Position numbers and translations under genes: made by a program. Below the pieces are notes generated by a model. The model made no database searches, was not told the DNA's origin, and was given only the letters and a program-made list of their open reading frames with translations. Of a stretch of 64,000 nucleotides of DNA, positions 23,907 to 36,756 are shown piece by piece (within the stretch, counting starts at the first letter, position 1; each line of letters opens with the position of its first letter). Source of the stretch: an uncultured Paracoccaceae bacterium (GTDB taxonomy: Bacteria; Pseudomonadota; Alphaproteobacteria; Rhodobacterales; Rhodobacteraceae). Location: the NCBI GenBank assembly GCA_947500005.1, contig CANMQJ010000003.1, positions 62,001 to 126,000 of the forward strand. Reading direction: 5' to 3'.

Positions 23907-23930
23907 CCATTCTCACGGTCCAGGCGACGC

Positions 23931-24392
23931 CTAGTCCGCATCCACCACGGCGAACAGGTTCGGTACCGCCGGACATGGTGCCAACTCGTTCTCGATCACG
24001 TCGGACAGGCGCGTCTGGTGCAAGAAAACGTAGACATGCGCACTGAGCGACTGCCACAACCGGTTGGTCAAAGACTGCGCCCGGCTGCCCGAGGCTCCGC
24101 CGGAGGCTCCCGCGCCCTTGTGCATGGCATCCACAGTCTCGTCGACTGCGGCCAGCACATCGACCACCCGGATTTCCGAGGCCGGCTTCGCGAGGCGATA
24201 ACCGCCCCCCGGACCACGGACGGAAAGGACCAGTTCGGCCCGGCGCAACTTGACGAAAAGCTGCTCGAGATAGGGCAGAGAAATCGACTGGCGCGCCGCG
24301 ATTTCGCCCAAGGTCACAAGGGTATCCTGCGGCTGCAACGCGATATCCGCCAGCGCGACCATGGCATAGCGCCCCTTTGTCGACAATTTCAT
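23931..24392 (-). CDS. iscR: Rrf2-family regulator IscR, lacking the cluster cysteines
   Basis: 153 residues. The winged HTH MKLSTKGRYAMVALADIALQ and GPGGGYRLAKPASEIRVVDV identify an Rrf2/IscR protein. In E. coli IscR three cysteines follow AVDE; here that stretch (DAMHKGAGASGGASGSRAQS) has none, and the only Cys is near the C-terminus (LAPCPAVP). A single-Cys IscR with atypical ligation has been described in Rhodobacter sphaeroides. The start at 24392 fits the family; longer upstream frame is not needed. It heads the suf operon. Confidence 0.88.
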   Translation of the reverse strand: MKLSTKGRYAMVALADIALQPQDTLVTLGEIAARQSISLPYLEQLFVKLRRAELVLSVRGPGGGYRLAKPASEIRVVDVLAAVDETVDAMHKGAGASGGASGSRAQSLTNRLWQSLSAHVYVFLHQTRLSDVIENELAPCPAVPNLFAVVDAD

Positions 24393-24496
24393 CGCCGGCC
24401 CCTCATCTCTTGCCATGCGCCAGAACATTGACCTCGGCACTTCCAATGCGTATCTCGCACACACAGTGCTGCGGATCCGCGCGCGCCGAAATCAGA

Positions 24497-24511
24497 TTAG
24501 AACCGTTCTAA
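24497..24511. promoter_or_regulatory. Palindrome between iscR and the divergent hydrolase gene, candidate IscR operator
   Basis: TTAGAACCGTTCTAA is a perfect 7+1+7 inverted repeat, about 105 bases upstream of iscR and 70 upstream of the rightward gene. Its symmetry and position suggest a site for IscR or another iron/redox regulator controlling both directions. No sequence-specific consensus is asserted. Confidence 0.55.
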
Positions 24512-24580
24512 GGAACCTGAGGGATCACGTCAAGAATATCCCATGGGAACCCGCGACGAAAAACAGGACCAGATGCACAC

Positions 24581-25234
24581 ATGCCCGAGGTGATTTTTCC
24601 CGGACCCGAAGGCCGCCTCGAAGGCCGCTACCACCCGCAGAAGGAAAAAGACGCGCCGATCGCCATCGTGCTGCATCCACATCCCCAATTCGGGGGGACG
24701 ATGAACAACAAGGTCGTCTACAACCTGCATTATGCCTTCTACAACCTGGGTTTCACCGTCCTGCGGTTCAATTTCCGCGGCGTCGGTCGAAGCCAGGGCG
24801 AATATGATCAGGGCGTAGGCGAACTGTCCGATGCCGCGTCGGCGCTGGATTACCTCCAGTCGATGAACTCGAACTCCAAGCATTGCTGGGTCGCAGGATT
24901 CTCCTTCGGCGCTTGGATCGGAATGCAGTTGCTGATGCGACGGCCCGAGATCACCGGCTTCATCTCCGTCTCTCCGCCCGCGAACATGTACGACTTCTCG
25001 TTCCTGGCGCCCTGCCCCTCTTCCGGCCTCATCATCAACGGTTCGGCTGATCGCGTGGCACCACCTGCCGACACCACAGCACTGGTCGGCAAACTGCAGG
25101 AGCAGAAGGGCATCACGATCACGCATGAGGAAGTCGAAGGTGCCGACCACTTCTTCCAGAACCAGCACATGGAAACCCTGATCGGGTCAGTCAGTGACTA
25201 CGTCAAGCGGCGCCTGACGGAGTCGTCGCGCTGA
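24581..25234 (+). CDS. Alpha/beta hydrolase family protein
   Basis: 217 residues. N-terminal LHPHPQFGGTMNNKVVYNLH and the RFNFRGVGRSQGEYDQG segment, nucleophile elbow VAGFSFGAWIG (Ser near residue 109), Asp in NGSADRVAPP and His in EGADHFFQNQH give a full Ser-Asp-His triad. The substrate is unknown. It is divergent from iscR and often found beside it in this family of bacteria, suggesting shared control through the palindrome at 24497. Confidence 0.8.
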   Translation: MPEVIFPGPEGRLEGRYHPQKEKDAPIAIVLHPHPQFGGTMNNKVVYNLHYAFYNLGFTVLRFNFRGVGRSQGEYDQGVGELSDAASALDYLQSMNSNSKHCWVAGFSFGAWIGMQLLMRRPEITGFISVSPPANMYDFSFLAPCPSSGLIINGSADRVAPPADTTALVGKLQEQKGITITHEEVEGADHFFQNQHMETLIGSVSDYVKRRLTESSR

Positions 25235-25479
25235 TGGCCGGAACCATCGAGACCCTGGCCGCCAAACTGGCCGAGGACACGATGAAGGTCATGGACCAGA
25301 CAGGCCAGGACCGGCTTTATGTCGAGGTCGGGAACGTCCTCGCGGCGGCCTCCCAATCGCTTGAGGAGGCTTATCTCACTGAAATCCGCGTTCGTCTGGC
25401 CGAACGGACGGCGCGGCGGTTCCTGATCGGCAAGGCCCGGGAATTCAAGGCCAGCAAGACAGAAGACCAGGCTGGCTGA
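25234..25479 (+). CDS. Conserved hypothetical protein, 81 aa
   Basis: Helical, soluble: [40 protein letters not shown], then [15 protein letters not shown]. No domain recognised. The start overlaps the hydrolase stop by one base, so the two are co-translated. Nothing in the sequence fixes a role. Confidence 0.65.
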   Translation: MAGTIETLAAKLAEDTMKVMDQTGQDRLYVEVGNVLAAASQSLEEAYLTEIRVRLAERTARRFLIGKAREFKASKTEDQAG

Positions 25480-25607
25480 AATGCAGGGCTGTCCGGGCCC
25501 GTTTAGCCTTTGCGACCTTTTGGTATACATCGGTATGCCGTATTCCAATTCCGCGGTGGGTCAACTACATCGGGGCCACGAAACGCTCATCAGCAAAGGC
25601 CGACCCC

Positions 25608-26822
25608 ATGACCAAGATCAAGGTGGACAACCCCATCGTCGAGATGGATGGCGACGAGATGACCCGCATCATGTGGGACTTCATCAAGCAGAAGCTGATC
25701 CTGCCCTATCTCGACATCGACCTGCTCTATTACGACCTCGGCATCGAGGAGCGCGACCGCACCGATGATCAGATCACCATCGATGCCGCGGAAAAGACCC
25801 GCGAGGTCGGCGTCGCCGTCAAATGCGCCACCATCACGCCGGACGAGGCCCGCGTCGAGGAATTCGGGCTCAAGCGCATGTATCGCAGCCCCAACGGCAC
25901 GATCCGAAACATCCTCGGCGGCGTGATCTTCCGCCAACCGATCATCTGCAAGAACGTGCCGCGCCTTGTTCCGGGCTGGACCAAGCCTATCGTCGTGGGC
26001 CGCCACGCCTATGGCGACCAGTACAAGGCCACCGATTTCCATTTTCCCGGCGCGGGCAAGATCACCCTCAAGTTCGAGGGCGTCGATGGCAAGGTTATCG
26101 AGAAAGAGGTGTTCGACGCCCCAGATGCCGGCGTGGTCATGGGCATGTACAACCTCGACAAGTCGATCTACGACTTCGCACGCGCTTCGCTCAATTACGG
26201 TCTCAACCTCGGCTGGCCGGTTTACCTTTCGACCAAGAACACGATCCTCAAGGCCTATGACGGCCGCTTCAAGGACATCTTTCAAGAGGTTTTCGAGGCC
26301 GAGTTCAAGGAGCGGTTCGATGCCAAGGGCATCTGGTACGAACACCGGCTGATCGACGACATGGTCGCGTCCTCGCTGAAATGGTCGGGCGGCTATGTCT
26401 GGGCCTGCAAGAACTATGATGGCGATGTTCAGTCCGACACGGTCGCGCAAGGCTTCGGCTCGCTGGGCCTCATGACATCGATCCTGATGACGCCGGACGG
26501 AAGGATCGTGGAATCCGAGGCTGCCCACGGGACCGTGACCCGCCACTACCGCCAGCACCAGAAGGGTGAGGCGACCTCGACAAACTCCATCGCTTCTATC
26601 TTTGCCTGGACCGGCGGCCTCAAGCATCGTGCCAAGCTTGATGACAACACCGCGCTGGCCGAGTTCGCCGCAACGCTGGAACGTGTCGTGGTCGAAACGG
26701 TCGAATCAGGACACATGACCAAGGACCTGGCCCTGCTGGTCGGACCGGATCAGGGATGGCTGACCACAACCGGCTTTCTCGAGAAGATCGAGGAGAACCT
26801 GAACAAGGCCCTGTCCAACTGA
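25608..26822 (+). CDS. icd: NADP-dependent isocitrate dehydrogenase
   Basis: 404 residues, the length of the monomeric-clade homodimeric IDH family of alphaproteobacteria. Converts isocitrate to 2-oxoglutarate in the TCA cycle. Recognisable: [20 protein letters not shown] at the start, [20 protein letters not shown] for substrate binding, [20 protein letters not shown] and [20 protein letters not shown] for cofactor and metal. Ahead of it lies a 128-base gap with TATACATCGGTATGCC, a possible promoter element. An intrinsic terminator follows at 26833. Confidence 0.95.
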   Translation: MTKIKVDNPIVEMDGDEMTRIMWDFIKQKLILPYLDIDLLYYDLGIEERDRTDDQITIDAAEKTREVGVAVKCATITPDEARVEEFGLKRMYRSPNGTIRNILGGVIFRQPIICKNVPRLVPGWTKPIVVGRHAYGDQYKATDFHFPGAGKITLKFEGVDGKVIEKEVFDAPDAGVVMGMYNLDKSIYDFARASLNYGLNLGWPVYLSTKNTILKAYDGRFKDIFQEVFEAEFKERFDAKGIWYEHRLIDDMVASSLKWSGGYVWACKNYDGDVQSDTVAQGFGSLGLMTSILMTPDGRIVESEAAHGTVTRHYRQHQKGEATSTNSIASIFAWTGGLKHRAKLDDNTALAEFAATLERVVVETVESGHMTKDLALLVGPDQGWLTTTGFLEKIEENLNKALSN

Positions 26823-26832
26823 CCGTGGCGCA

Positions 26833-26873
26833 CGGGCGTCGGGATATAGTCCCCGGCGCCCGAGTTTTCCTTT
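26833..26873 (+). terminator. Intrinsic terminator of icd
   Basis: CGGGCGTCGGG pairs with CCCCGGCGCCCG (26851-26862) followed by TTTTCCTTT. It begins ten bases after the icd stop. Confidence 0.8.
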
Positions 26874-26891
26874 GGCGATACTGGCGCCGGG

Positions 26892-26966
26892 TTACAGCGC
26901 CAGCGCCCATCCCGCGACGGCCACCAGGGTGGAAAGGGCGACAATAGCCTGTGCGAAACGTGTCAT
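26892..26966 (-). CDS. Very short hydrophobic peptide, 24 aa
   Basis: MTRFAQAIVALSTLVAVAGW followed by ALAL, a single hydrophobic helix with a basic start. A ribosome site AAGGA lies eight bases before the ATG. It lies between the icd terminator and the SMR gene on the opposite strand. It could be a genuine tiny membrane peptide; coding status needs expression data and is uncertain. Confidence 0.45.
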   Translation of the reverse strand: MTRFAQAIVALSTLVAVAGWALAL

Positions 26967-27114
26967 GGCAATATTCCTTGTATCAAATGGGGACCAGTCT
27001 ACTCTGATCGGCCAATCCGGGTAGTGGGGAAAAACCGACCTGCACTCCCCTCTTGCCCGAGACGCAGGATTCGTGTCTGCGATCTTCATCACACAAGCCA
27101 AGGGATTCGGTGAC

Positions 27115-27450
27115 ATGCCCGTCGTCTACGTCTTTCTCCTGATGGCGGTCGTTGCCGAAACCGTCGGCACCACCGCGCTTCAGGCGAGCCAGCAGTTCAC
27201 CCGTTTCTGGCCTTCCGTCCTTGTCGTACTGGGCTACGGGGCAGCGTTCTGGTTTCTCTCACTGACATTGCGGGAACTTCCGGTCGGCATCACCTATGCC
27301 ATCTGGTCCGGACTCGGGATCATTTTCATATCGGTGATCGGTTTCGCGCTTTTCGGCCAGCGCCTTGACACCCCGGCGTTGATCGGTCTGGCCCTCATCA
27401 TCACCGGGATCGTCGTCATCCAGGTCTTTTCAAACACCACCGGCCACTGA
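27115..27450 (+). CDS. SMR-family multidrug efflux protein
   Basis: 111 residues with four membrane helices, the standard size of the small multidrug resistance family. The essential Glu is in VAETVGTTALQ near residue 13, and GYGAAFWFLSLTLRELPVGI with YAIWSGLGI matches the family. It works as an antiparallel homo- or heterodimer exchanging protons for cationic or guanidinium-like substrates. Start MPVVYVFLL at 27115 rather than the longer frame. Substrate not predictable from sequence alone. Confidence 0.85.
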   Translation: MPVVYVFLLMAVVAETVGTTALQASQQFTRFWPSVLVVLGYGAAFWFLSLTLRELPVGITYAIWSGLGIIFISVIGFALFGQRLDTPALIGLALIITGIVVIQVFSNTTGH

Positions 27451-27540
27451 ACCGACCTGCATCCCGGGGCGCAATTCACTGGACCTCACGGCTCCGGGCC
27501 TGTATTGGCGCGGCAACCTCCCCTGTACAGGCTGACCCAC

Positions 27541-29361
27541 ATGGATCTGCGCAACATCGCAATCATCGCCCATGTCGATCACGGCAAGACGACGCTGGTC
27601 GACGAACTTCTGAAACAATCCGGCGCGTTCCGCGAGAACCAGGCCGTCGCGGAACGCGCGATGGACAGCAACGACCTCGAACGCGAACGCGGCATCACCA
27701 TCCTCGCCAAGGCGACCTCGGTCGAATGGAAAGGTACGCGTATCAACATCGTCGACACGCCCGGCCACGCCGATTTCGGCGGCGAGGTCGAACGCATCCT
27801 GTCGATGGTCGATGGCGTCGTGCTTCTGGTGGACGCCGCCGAAGGCCCGATGCCACAGACGAAGTTCGTGACATCCAAGGCGCTGGCACTGGGCCTGCGC
27901 CCCATTGTCGTGCTCAACAAGGTCGACAAGCCCGATGCGGAGGCCGACCGCGCGCTGGACGAATGTTTCGACCTCTTCGCGAACCTCGGCGCCGATGACG
28001 ACCAGCTCGACTTTCCGTCGATGTACGCCTCGGGCCGTTCGGGCTGGGCCGATATGGAGCTTGACGGGCCGCGCAAGGATCTTTCGGCCCTTTTCGACCT
28101 GATCGTCGAGCATGTGCCCGCGCCGAAACAGCTTGCCCACAAGGACGAGCCGTTCCGGATGCTGGCGACCACCCTGGGCAACGACCCGTTCATCGGGCGC
28201 ATCCTGACGGGCCGGGTCGAAAGCGGCACGCTCAAGACCGGTGAGAGCCTCAAGGCGCTTGCCCGCGACGGATCGCTGATCGAGAATTTCCGCGCCTCCA
28301 AGATCCTGGCCTTTCGCGGCCTGGGCCAACAGCCCATCGACAAGGCCGAGGCTGGCGACATCGTGACTATCGCAGGGATGAGCAAGGCCACCGTGGCGGA
28401 TTCGCTCGTCGCCGCGCAAGTGACCGAGGCCCTGCCCGCCCAGCCCATCGATCCGCCCACCATCACCGTAACCTTCGGCATCAACGACAGCCCGCTGGCA
28501 GGTCGTGACGGCAAGAAGGTGCAAAGCCGCGTCATCCGCGACCGCCTGATGAAAGAGGCCGAGTCCAACGTGGCCATCCAGGTCACCGACACCCCCGGCG
28601 GCGAAGCCTTCGAGGTCGCGGGCCGCGGCGAATTGCAGATGGGCGTGCTGATCGAGAACATGCGCCGCGAAGGGTTCGAACTGTCGATCTCCCGCCCCCA
28701 GGTCCTTCTCCGCGAGGAAGACGGCCAGCGTCTTGAGCCGATCGAGGAAGTGACCATCGACGTGGATGACGAATATTCCGGCGCGGTGATCGAGAAGGTG
28801 ACCGGCACCCGCAAGGGCGAGCTGGTCGAAATGAAACCGGCCGGAGCCGGCAAGACGCGTATCATCGCCCATGTCCCCTCGCGCGGGCTGATCGGCTATC
28901 ATGGCGAATTCCTGACCGACACGCGCGGCACCGGGGTTCTCAACCGCGTGTTCCACGGCTGGGCGCCGCACAAGGGCGCGATCCCGGGCCGCCGCGCGGG
29001 CGTCCTGATCTCGATGGAAAAGGGCCAGTCGGTTGCCTATGCGCTCTGGAACCTCGAAGAGCGCGGCCGCATGTTCATCGGCCCGCAGGCCGATGTCTAC
29101 CAGGGCATGATCATCGGCGAGCATTCGCGTGACAACGATCTCGAGGTGAACCCGCTCAAGGGCAAGAAGCTCACCAACGTGCGGGCTTCGGGCACGGACG
29201 ATGCGGTGCGCCTGACGCCCCATATCCAGTTCAGCCTTGAAGAAGCCATCGCCTATATCGACGATGACGAGCTGGTCGAGGTGACGCCCAATGCCATCCG
29301 CCTGCGCAAGCGGTTCCTCGACCCGCATGAGCGCAAGCGCATGTCCAAGGCGGCATCCTGA
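27541..29361 (+). CDS. typA: GTP-binding translation factor TypA/BipA
   Basis: 606 residues. G1 [10 protein letters not shown]2 region [13 protein letters not shown]3 [15 protein letters not shown] and G4 NKVDKPDA are intact; the C-terminal domain contains [19 protein letters not shown], diagnostic of TypA. It is a ribosome-associated GTPase involved in 50S assembly under stress. The ATG at 27541 (MDLRNIAII) is chosen; upstream frame adds 12 residues. A strong hairpin terminator follows. Confidence 0.95.
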   Translation: MDLRNIAIIAHVDHGKTTLVDELLKQSGAFRENQAVAERAMDSNDLERERGITILAKATSVEWKGTRINIVDTPGHADFGGEVERILSMVDGVVLLVDAAEGPMPQTKFVTSKALALGLRPIVVLNKVDKPDAEADRALDECFDLFANLGADDDQLDFPSMYASGRSGWADMELDGPRKDLSALFDLIVEHVPAPKQLAHKDEPFRMLATTLGNDPFIGRILTGRVESGTLKTGESLKALARDGSLIENFRASKILAFRGLGQQPIDKAEAGDIVTIAGMSKATVADSLVAAQVTEALPAQPIDPPTITVTFGINDSPLAGRDGKKVQSRVIRDRLMKEAESNVAIQVTDTPGGEAFEVAGRGELQMGVLIENMRREGFELSISRPQVLLREEDGQRLEPIEEVTIDVDDEYSGAVIEKVTGTRKGELVEMKPAGAGKTRIIAHVPSRGLIGYHGEFLTDTRGTGVLNRVFHGWAPHKGAIPGRRAGVLISMEKGQSVAYALWNLEERGRMFIGPQADVYQGMIIGEHSRDNDLEVNPLKGKKLTNVRASGTDDAVRLTPHIQFSLEEAIAYIDDDELVEVTPNAIRLRKRFLDPHERKRMSKAAS

Positions 29362-29366
29362 ACGCA

Positions 29367-29396
29367 AACGGGCGCCCTCGGGCGCCCGTTTCGTTT
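29367..29396 (+). terminator. Intrinsic terminator of typA
   Basis: AACGGGCGCC (29367-29376) pairs with GGCGCCCGTT (29381-29390) around a short loop, followed by TCGTTT. Six bases downstream of the typA stop. Confidence 0.8.
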
Positions 29397-29413
29397 CCGG
29401 CAGTCGGCAAACC

Positions 29414-29703
29414 TCACTCGGAGGTTTCGACCACCATCAGCTCCCGCTCCGAAGCGCCGCGCGCGTGGCCGAGCGCCTCCTGATATTCAGGTGAATTGTA
29501 GCATTCCACCGCCGCCTCGACCGAGGGGAAGCGCGCCACCACGTTGCGCGGTCGCTCTTTGCCCTCCAGCTGAACGAACCGCCCGCCGCGTGCGATGAAC
29601 TCGCCGCCATGCTTGGCGATCGCGGGACCTGCCAGCTCGGCATATTTGCCGTAAGCCTCGGCATCGGTGACAGTCACATGCGCGATCCAGAGTGCGCCCA
29701 TCT

Positions 29704-29707
<4 letters not shown>
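29414..29707 (-). CDS. DUF1330 family protein
   Basis: 97 residues with the dimeric alpha-beta barrel pattern of DUF1330: [60 protein letters not shown] and [20 protein letters not shown]. Function unknown. The start overlaps the alaS stop by four bases, so it is co-transcribed behind alaS. Confidence 0.85.
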
Positions 29708-32355
<2,648 letters not shown>

Positions 32356-32440
32356 CAGGGGCACTTCCGGACCGTCATTTCAGGTTCCAGCAGGGTTTAT
32401 CCCCGCACTCTGCCGGTGTCCACAGCGCAGCGCATCGACA

Positions 32441-32474
32441 GAAAGAAGAAGGGCGGCCCCGCCGGACCGCCCTT
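32441..32474 (-). terminator. Intrinsic terminator of recA
   Basis: On the minus strand AAGGGCGG (32474-32467) pairs with CCGCCCTT (32456-32449) and is followed by CTTCTTTC. 25 bases beyond the recA stop. Confidence 0.75.
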
Positions 32475-32498
32475 CCGTTTCGTCTCCTCTCGACCGGT

Positions 32499-33563
32499 TT
32501 ACGCCTCGAGGATATCGTCATCCTCGCCGCCATTCATGTCGAAGTCGAGACCATGGGCCGCGCGGATCTTGTCCTCGATCTCAAGGGCGACACGCGTGTT
32601 TTCGCGAAGGTAGTTCTTGGCATTCTCGCGCCCCTGTCCGATCCGCTCGTCGCCATAGCTGAACCAGGATCCGGATTTCTCGACCACGCCGGCCTTTACG
32701 CCCAGATCAAGCAACTCGCCCATTTTCGAGATGCCCTCGCCATACATGATGTCGAATTCCACCTGCTTGAACGGCGGCGCCACCTTGTTCTTGACCACCT
32801 TGACGCGGGTGGCGTTGCCGACCACCTCGTCGCGGTCCTTGATGGAGCCGATCCGGCGGATATCGAGCCGGACGGAGGAGTAGAATTTCAGCGCGTTGCC
32901 GCCCGTCGTCGTTTCCGGAGAGCCGAACATAACCCCGATCTTCATACGGATCTGGTTGATGAAAATCACCATGCAGCGCGACCGGCTGATCGAGCCCGTC
33001 AACTTTCGCATCGCCTGGCTCATCAGACGGGCCTGTACGCCGACGCTGGAATCGCCCATGTCGCCCTCAAGCTCCGATTTCGGTGTCAGCGCGGCGACCG
33101 AATCGACCACAACCATGTTCACCGCCCCCGAGCGCACCAGCGTGTCGGTGATTTCCAGCGCCTGTTCACCGGTATCGGGCTGAGAGATCAGCAATTCGTC
33201 CAGATCCACGCCCAGCTTGCGGGCATATTGCGGGTCGAGAGCGTGCTCGGCATCGACGAAGGCGCAAACCCCGCCACGTTTTTGCTGCTCGGCAATGCAA
33301 TGCAGCGTCAGCGTTGTCTTGCCCGAGCTTTCCGGCCCGTAGATTTCGACGATCCGCCCCATCGGGAGCCCGCCGATCCCCAGAGCGATGTCGAGACCGA
33401 GCGAACCGGTGGAGCTCGCCTCGATCTCGGGTATGACGTTGTCGCCGCCCAGTTTCATGATCGAGCCCTTGCCGAACTGCCGCTCGATCTGGGCCAGCGC
33501 GCTGTCGAGCGCCTTTTGCTTGTCCGCGTTCTGCTTGCTGCTCATCGTGAGAAGATCCGCCAT
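32499..33563 (-). CDS. recA: Recombinase RecA
   Basis: 354 residues. Walker [10 protein letters not shown], the catalytic and filament-core segment [23 protein letters not shown]-binding loop 1 around [20 protein letters not shown], and the acidic C-terminal tail [10 protein letters not shown]. It forms filaments on single-stranded DNA and activates LexA cleavage. The start [11 protein letters not shown] at 33563 is chosen for family length and a GAGGACAGGAAA ribosome region. An SOS box lies 56 bases upstream. Confidence 0.97.
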   Translation of the reverse strand: MADLLTMSSKQNADKQKALDSALAQIERQFGKGSIMKLGGDNVIPEIEASSTGSLGLDIALGIGGLPMGRIVEIYGPESSGKTTLTLHCIAEQQKRGGVCAFVDAEHALDPQYARKLGVDLDELLISQPDTGEQALEITDTLVRSGAVNMVVVDSVAALTPKSELEGDMGDSSVGVQARLMSQAMRKLTGSISRSRCMVIFINQIRMKIGVMFGSPETTTGGNALKFYSSVRLDIRRIGSIKDRDEVVGNATRVKVVKNKVAPPFKQVEFDIMYGEGISKMGELLDLGVKAGVVEKSGSWFSYGDERIGQGRENAKNYLRENTRVALEIEDKIRAAHGLDFDMNGGEDDDILEA

Positions 33564-33618
33564 TTTCCTGTCCTCTACCCTTGTGTCACACCCGAACCGG
33601 GGCGGCAATCGCTGCTTT

Positions 33619-33633
33619 GTTCCCCTCTTGTTC
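33619..33633. promoter_or_regulatory. SOS (LexA) box of recA
   Basis: GTTCCCCTCTTGTTC fits the alphaproteobacterial LexA site GTTC-N7-GTTC exactly. It lies 56-70 bases before the recA start, in the promoter region. Confidence 0.85.
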
Positions 33634-33719
33634 CTTATGCGACCAAAAGGGGAACATTTCAAACAAATTCTTGATGAGGCAGCTTTGCGGAATTGAGTTA
33701 AGGAAAGGTTTCCGGCACT

Positions 33720-34349
33720 GTGCCGGCAGTCGAAAACCTGTCGGGAACCGCGCAAGTGCTTGTCTTCTTTGATGAACGTCTCGTTCTTCTTTCCGTTCCG
33801 AAGACCGGGACAACCGCCTACCAGACGGCGTTGCGAGCAAGGGCCGATATCGTGGTTTCCGACCCGCCCGAGCTCAAACATGCGCCGATCTATCGCTATG
33901 ATAGGTTCTTTCGCCCGATCTTCGAAAAGATGTTCGGGGTGGAGATGGAGATCATGGCCGTGGTGCGTGATCCGGTGGACTGGCTGGGCAGCTGGTACCG
34001 TTACCGCCAAAGACCTTTCCTGCGCGGTCGTCCGAATGCAACCCACGATATCACCTTCGACGAGTTCGTCCTTGCCTATCTCCAGGGCAAGCGACCCTCC
34101 TTCGCCAATGTCGGCAGCCAGGCGCGATTTCTCACCCCCCGCCCGGGCGGAGCGCCGGCCCGCCACGTCTTTCGCTACGAGAACCAGGACGGCATCCGTG
34201 GTTTCCTCGAAGACAGGTTACAGACCGAAATCCACCTCGCCCGCGAAAACGTGTCGCCCGAGCTTCCTCTGACACTATCGGAGGACATTGCCCAAAAGTA
34301 CCGCCGGAAATGCCCCGAGGAGTTCGAGCTTCACGCCTCGGCGCGCTGA
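33720..34349 (+). CDS. Sulfotransferase-like protein
   Basis: 209 residues. [20 protein letters not shown] has the P-loop-like 5' phosphosulfate motif, and [20 protein letters not shown] carries the 3' phosphate Arg-Asp-Pro motif of sulfotransferases. The start is a GTG at 33720 with AAGGAAAGG ahead. Substrate unknown. It lies divergent from recA, convergent with cckA; sometimes annotated as gamma-glutamyl kinase in these bacteria, which the motifs do not support. Confidence 0.75.
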   Translation: MPAVENLSGTAQVLVFFDERLVLLSVPKTGTTAYQTALRARADIVVSDPPELKHAPIYRYDRFFRPIFEKMFGVEMEIMAVVRDPVDWLGSWYRYRQRPFLRGRPNATHDITFDEFVLAYLQGKRPSFANVGSQARFLTPRPGGAPARHVFRYENQDGIRGFLEDRLQTEIHLARENVSPELPLTLSEDIAQKYRRKCPEEFELHASAR

Positions 34350-34365
34350 TGCTGGCGTTCACCGG

Positions 34366-36654
34366 TTAATGCAGTTGCTGCTGCACGGTCTCGGTCAGTT
34401 GGGTCAGCGAAAACGGCTTGGCAAGGAAGACGGAGTTCGGAATCTCGGCTTCAGTGTCGCCAAAAGCGCCCTCGGCATAGCCCGAAACGAAGACCACGCG
34501 CGTTTCGGGGCGCCGTTCCAGGGCCTGCCTTACCCAGCTCGGACCGTCGAGGCCGGGCATGACGACGTCGGTGACGAAGACATCGACGCTCAGGTTTTCA
34601 TCTTCCAGCAATTGGAGTGCCTGCTCGGCCGACTCCGCCTCAAGCACGGTATAGCCCCGCAATCGCAGTGCCCGCGACGCAAAGGCCCGCACCGGAGCCT
34701 CGTCCTCGACCAGCAACACCACGCCGTCTCGTGTTTCTGCCGGTACGCGGCGCGATGCGACTTCGGGCGGCTTGGGCAGTGCGGTCTCGGCGGACACGGC
34801 GGGAAAGTAGAGAGTGAACTCCGAACCGGCGCCATCGACGCTGTCCACGAAGATGAATCCGCCCGTCTGTTTGACGATGCCATAGGCTGTTGACAGCCCG
34901 AGCCCGGTCCCCTCGCCGGTCCGTTTGGTGGTATAGAACGGCTCGAAGATCTTGCGGCGCAGATCGGCCGGGATTCCCGTCCCTTCATCAATGACCTTGA
35001 CCGTAACCCAATCGCCTGCGGCGAGGGTTGCGCGGTCACGTTCCATCGGAGACGAAAGCGTCACCACCTCGGTTTCGATCCGGATCTCTCCACCCCCAGG
35101 CATGGCGTCGCGGGCATTGACGACGAGATTCATCAGAACCTGCTCCAACTGGCGCTTGTCCGCACGCACGGCCTTCAAGACCGGATCATGGCTCAGCGTC
35201 AGCGTGATCTTCTCGCCGACAAGACGGTTGAGAAGATGTGTCAGATCCGCCAGCGTGTCACGCAGATCGAGTATCTCGGGCCGCAGGGTCTGCTTGCGCG
35301 AGAAGGCCAGCAACTGGCCGACAAGGGCCGCCGCGCGGTTGGCGTTCTGGTTGATCTGAACCAGATCGCCGTAATCCGGATCTCCCTGATCGTGACGCAG
35401 CAACAAGAGATCGCAATGGCCCGATATCGCGGTGAGCAGGTTGTTGAAATCATGCGCCACGCCACCGGCAAGCTGGCCGACGGCCTGCATCTTCTGGCTT
35501 TGAACGAACTGCGCCTCGAGCGTCTTGAGTTCGGTCGCATCTGCCATCACGGCCAGCAGTTCCTCTTTGCCCTCCAGCTTGATCCTTTTGAGCGTAACCT
35601 GAACGAACACTTCCCGGTCCTTGCGCGTCAGGCGCAGAAATTCCGAGCGGGGGCCACCGGCACCGGTCATCGTCTCCCGCAACCAGTCGGGAATTGGCCG
35701 GCCGAGCCCCTCCATCACTTGCCCCAGCTGAACATCTTTCGACGCCCCGCCCAGGAGTTCCGACGCAAGGCGGTTCACATCCCGAATGGTGCCGTCCGGC
35801 GAAAGACGCATCATCGGAACGGGCAGCGACGTGATGTCGGGGCGCGCTTGCGACTCTCGGGCGTCCTCCACAGGAACAAGAAGCATCTCCTGCCGGGCGG
35901 GATTTCCATTCAGTTCGACGATCACCGCTGGGTGGGAACCGTCACTTGTCGAGATCATGTTGATCCGTCCGGCGCGCGGCGGCAACTCCGCGAAGAGGCG
36001 GTCGAGCGACTTGACCCGGTGTCCGACAAAGGCGCGGGCGGCTTCGTTCATGTAGAGCACGGCACCACCGCGCCCTGTCGTCAGCATGGGCAGCGGAAGC
36101 GTCTCTGCCTTTCCGCTTGCCGGACGTTCCTGGATGTCCTCAACCCGCCAGAGCCGCTCGCCCCCGTCGACAAGATGCACGGCCAGCCGTACATGCCCCC
36201 GCCGTGTCACAACGTCCTCGCGGGCATGTCCGTCGCGTTGCGCTCGGCTCTGCAAGCGGTAGAGCACGGCAGACGGGTTGGCGAAAACCGACCTCAGCGT
36301 GGCGGCAAGCGTGGTGCCGGGATCCGAAGAAAATCTCCTCTGGGCCGCGGTGTTGCACGTCAGGACCGCCCCGTCCTCATCGGTGATGAAGCTGGGCGTG
36401 GCGTCCCTTTCTATGAAAGCCGCCAACCTGGCGAGGTCACGCCGCGACAGCCACAAGCGCAGTCCCAAGAGCAGCGCGACACCACCCATCGCCGCGCCCG
36501 CCGCCAGCAATGCCTGCGCGACAAGAGTGGAGAAACCGCCGATCTGTGCAAGCGCCGCCAACGCACCCCCAAGGAGCGCCACCGCCGCGACACGCGCGAC
36601 GGCAGGGGCACGCAGCGCGCGTCCGGAAAAACTGGAGGCTGTGAAATCGGTCAC
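34366..36654 (-). CDS. cckA: Hybrid histidine kinase CckA
   Basis: 762 residues. Two N-terminal membrane helices (about 20-65), PAS-type domains (70-370), the HisKA motif [20 protein letters not shown] near residue 395 with the phospho-His, a HATPase domain (N-box [15 protein letters not shown]-boxes [10 protein letters not shown] and [12 protein letters not shown]) and a C-terminal receiver with Asp in [11 protein letters not shown]. It feeds the ChpT-CtrA phosphorelay; in Rhodobacteraceae that controls motility and gene transfer agent functions. Confidence 0.93.
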   Translation of the reverse strand: MTDFTASSFSGRALRAPAVARVAAVALLGGALAALAQIGGFSTLVAQALLAAGAAMGGVALLLGLRLWLSRRDLARLAAFIERDATPSFITDEDGAVLTCNTAAQRRFSSDPGTTLAATLRSVFANPSAVLYRLQSRAQRDGHAREDVVTRRGHVRLAVHLVDGGERLWRVEDIQERPASGKAETLPLPMLTTGRGGAVLYMNEAARAFVGHRVKSLDRLFAELPPRAGRINMISTSDGSHPAVIVELNGNPARQEMLLVPVEDARESQARPDITSLPVPMMRLSPDGTIRDVNRLASELLGGASKDVQLGQVMEGLGRPIPDWLRETMTGAGGPRSEFLRLTRKDREVFVQVTLKRIKLEGKEELLAVMADATELKTLEAQFVQSQKMQAVGQLAGGVAHDFNNLLTAISGHCDLLLLRHDQGDPDYGDLVQINQNANRAAALVGQLLAFSRKQTLRPEILDLRDTLADLTHLLNRLVGEKITLTLSHDPVLKAVRADKRQLEQVLMNLVVNARDAMPGGGEIRIETEVVTLSSPMERDRATLAAGDWVTVKVIDEGTGIPADLRRKIFEPFYTTKRTGEGTGLGLSTAYGIVKQTGGFIFVDSVDGAGSEFTLYFPAVSAETALPKPPEVASRRVPAETRDGVVLLVEDEAPVRAFASRALRLRGYTVLEAESAEQALQLLEDENLSVDVFVTDVVMPGLDGPSWVRQALERRPETRVVFVSGYAEGAFGDTEAEIPNSVFLAKPFSLTQLTETVQQQLH

Positions 36655-36756
36655 GACACGCGGCTCCGGGCATCAGAATCACGAGAGACTGTCGCGCGGC
36701 GCAGGTTAAGCTCAATTTAACGCCTGAAAAAACGCGGGAAACTCTCCCTATGGTTG

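Noticed and set aside
27430..29367. 645-residue open frame on the minus strand over typA
   Set aside because: Antisense shadow of typA, Gln/His/Arg/Leu rich without any domain.
33720..34349. Gamma-glutamyl kinase annotation for the sulfotransferase-like gene
   Set aside because: The sequence shows sulfotransferase PAPS motifs ([22 protein letters not shown]) and no amino-acid kinase motifs.
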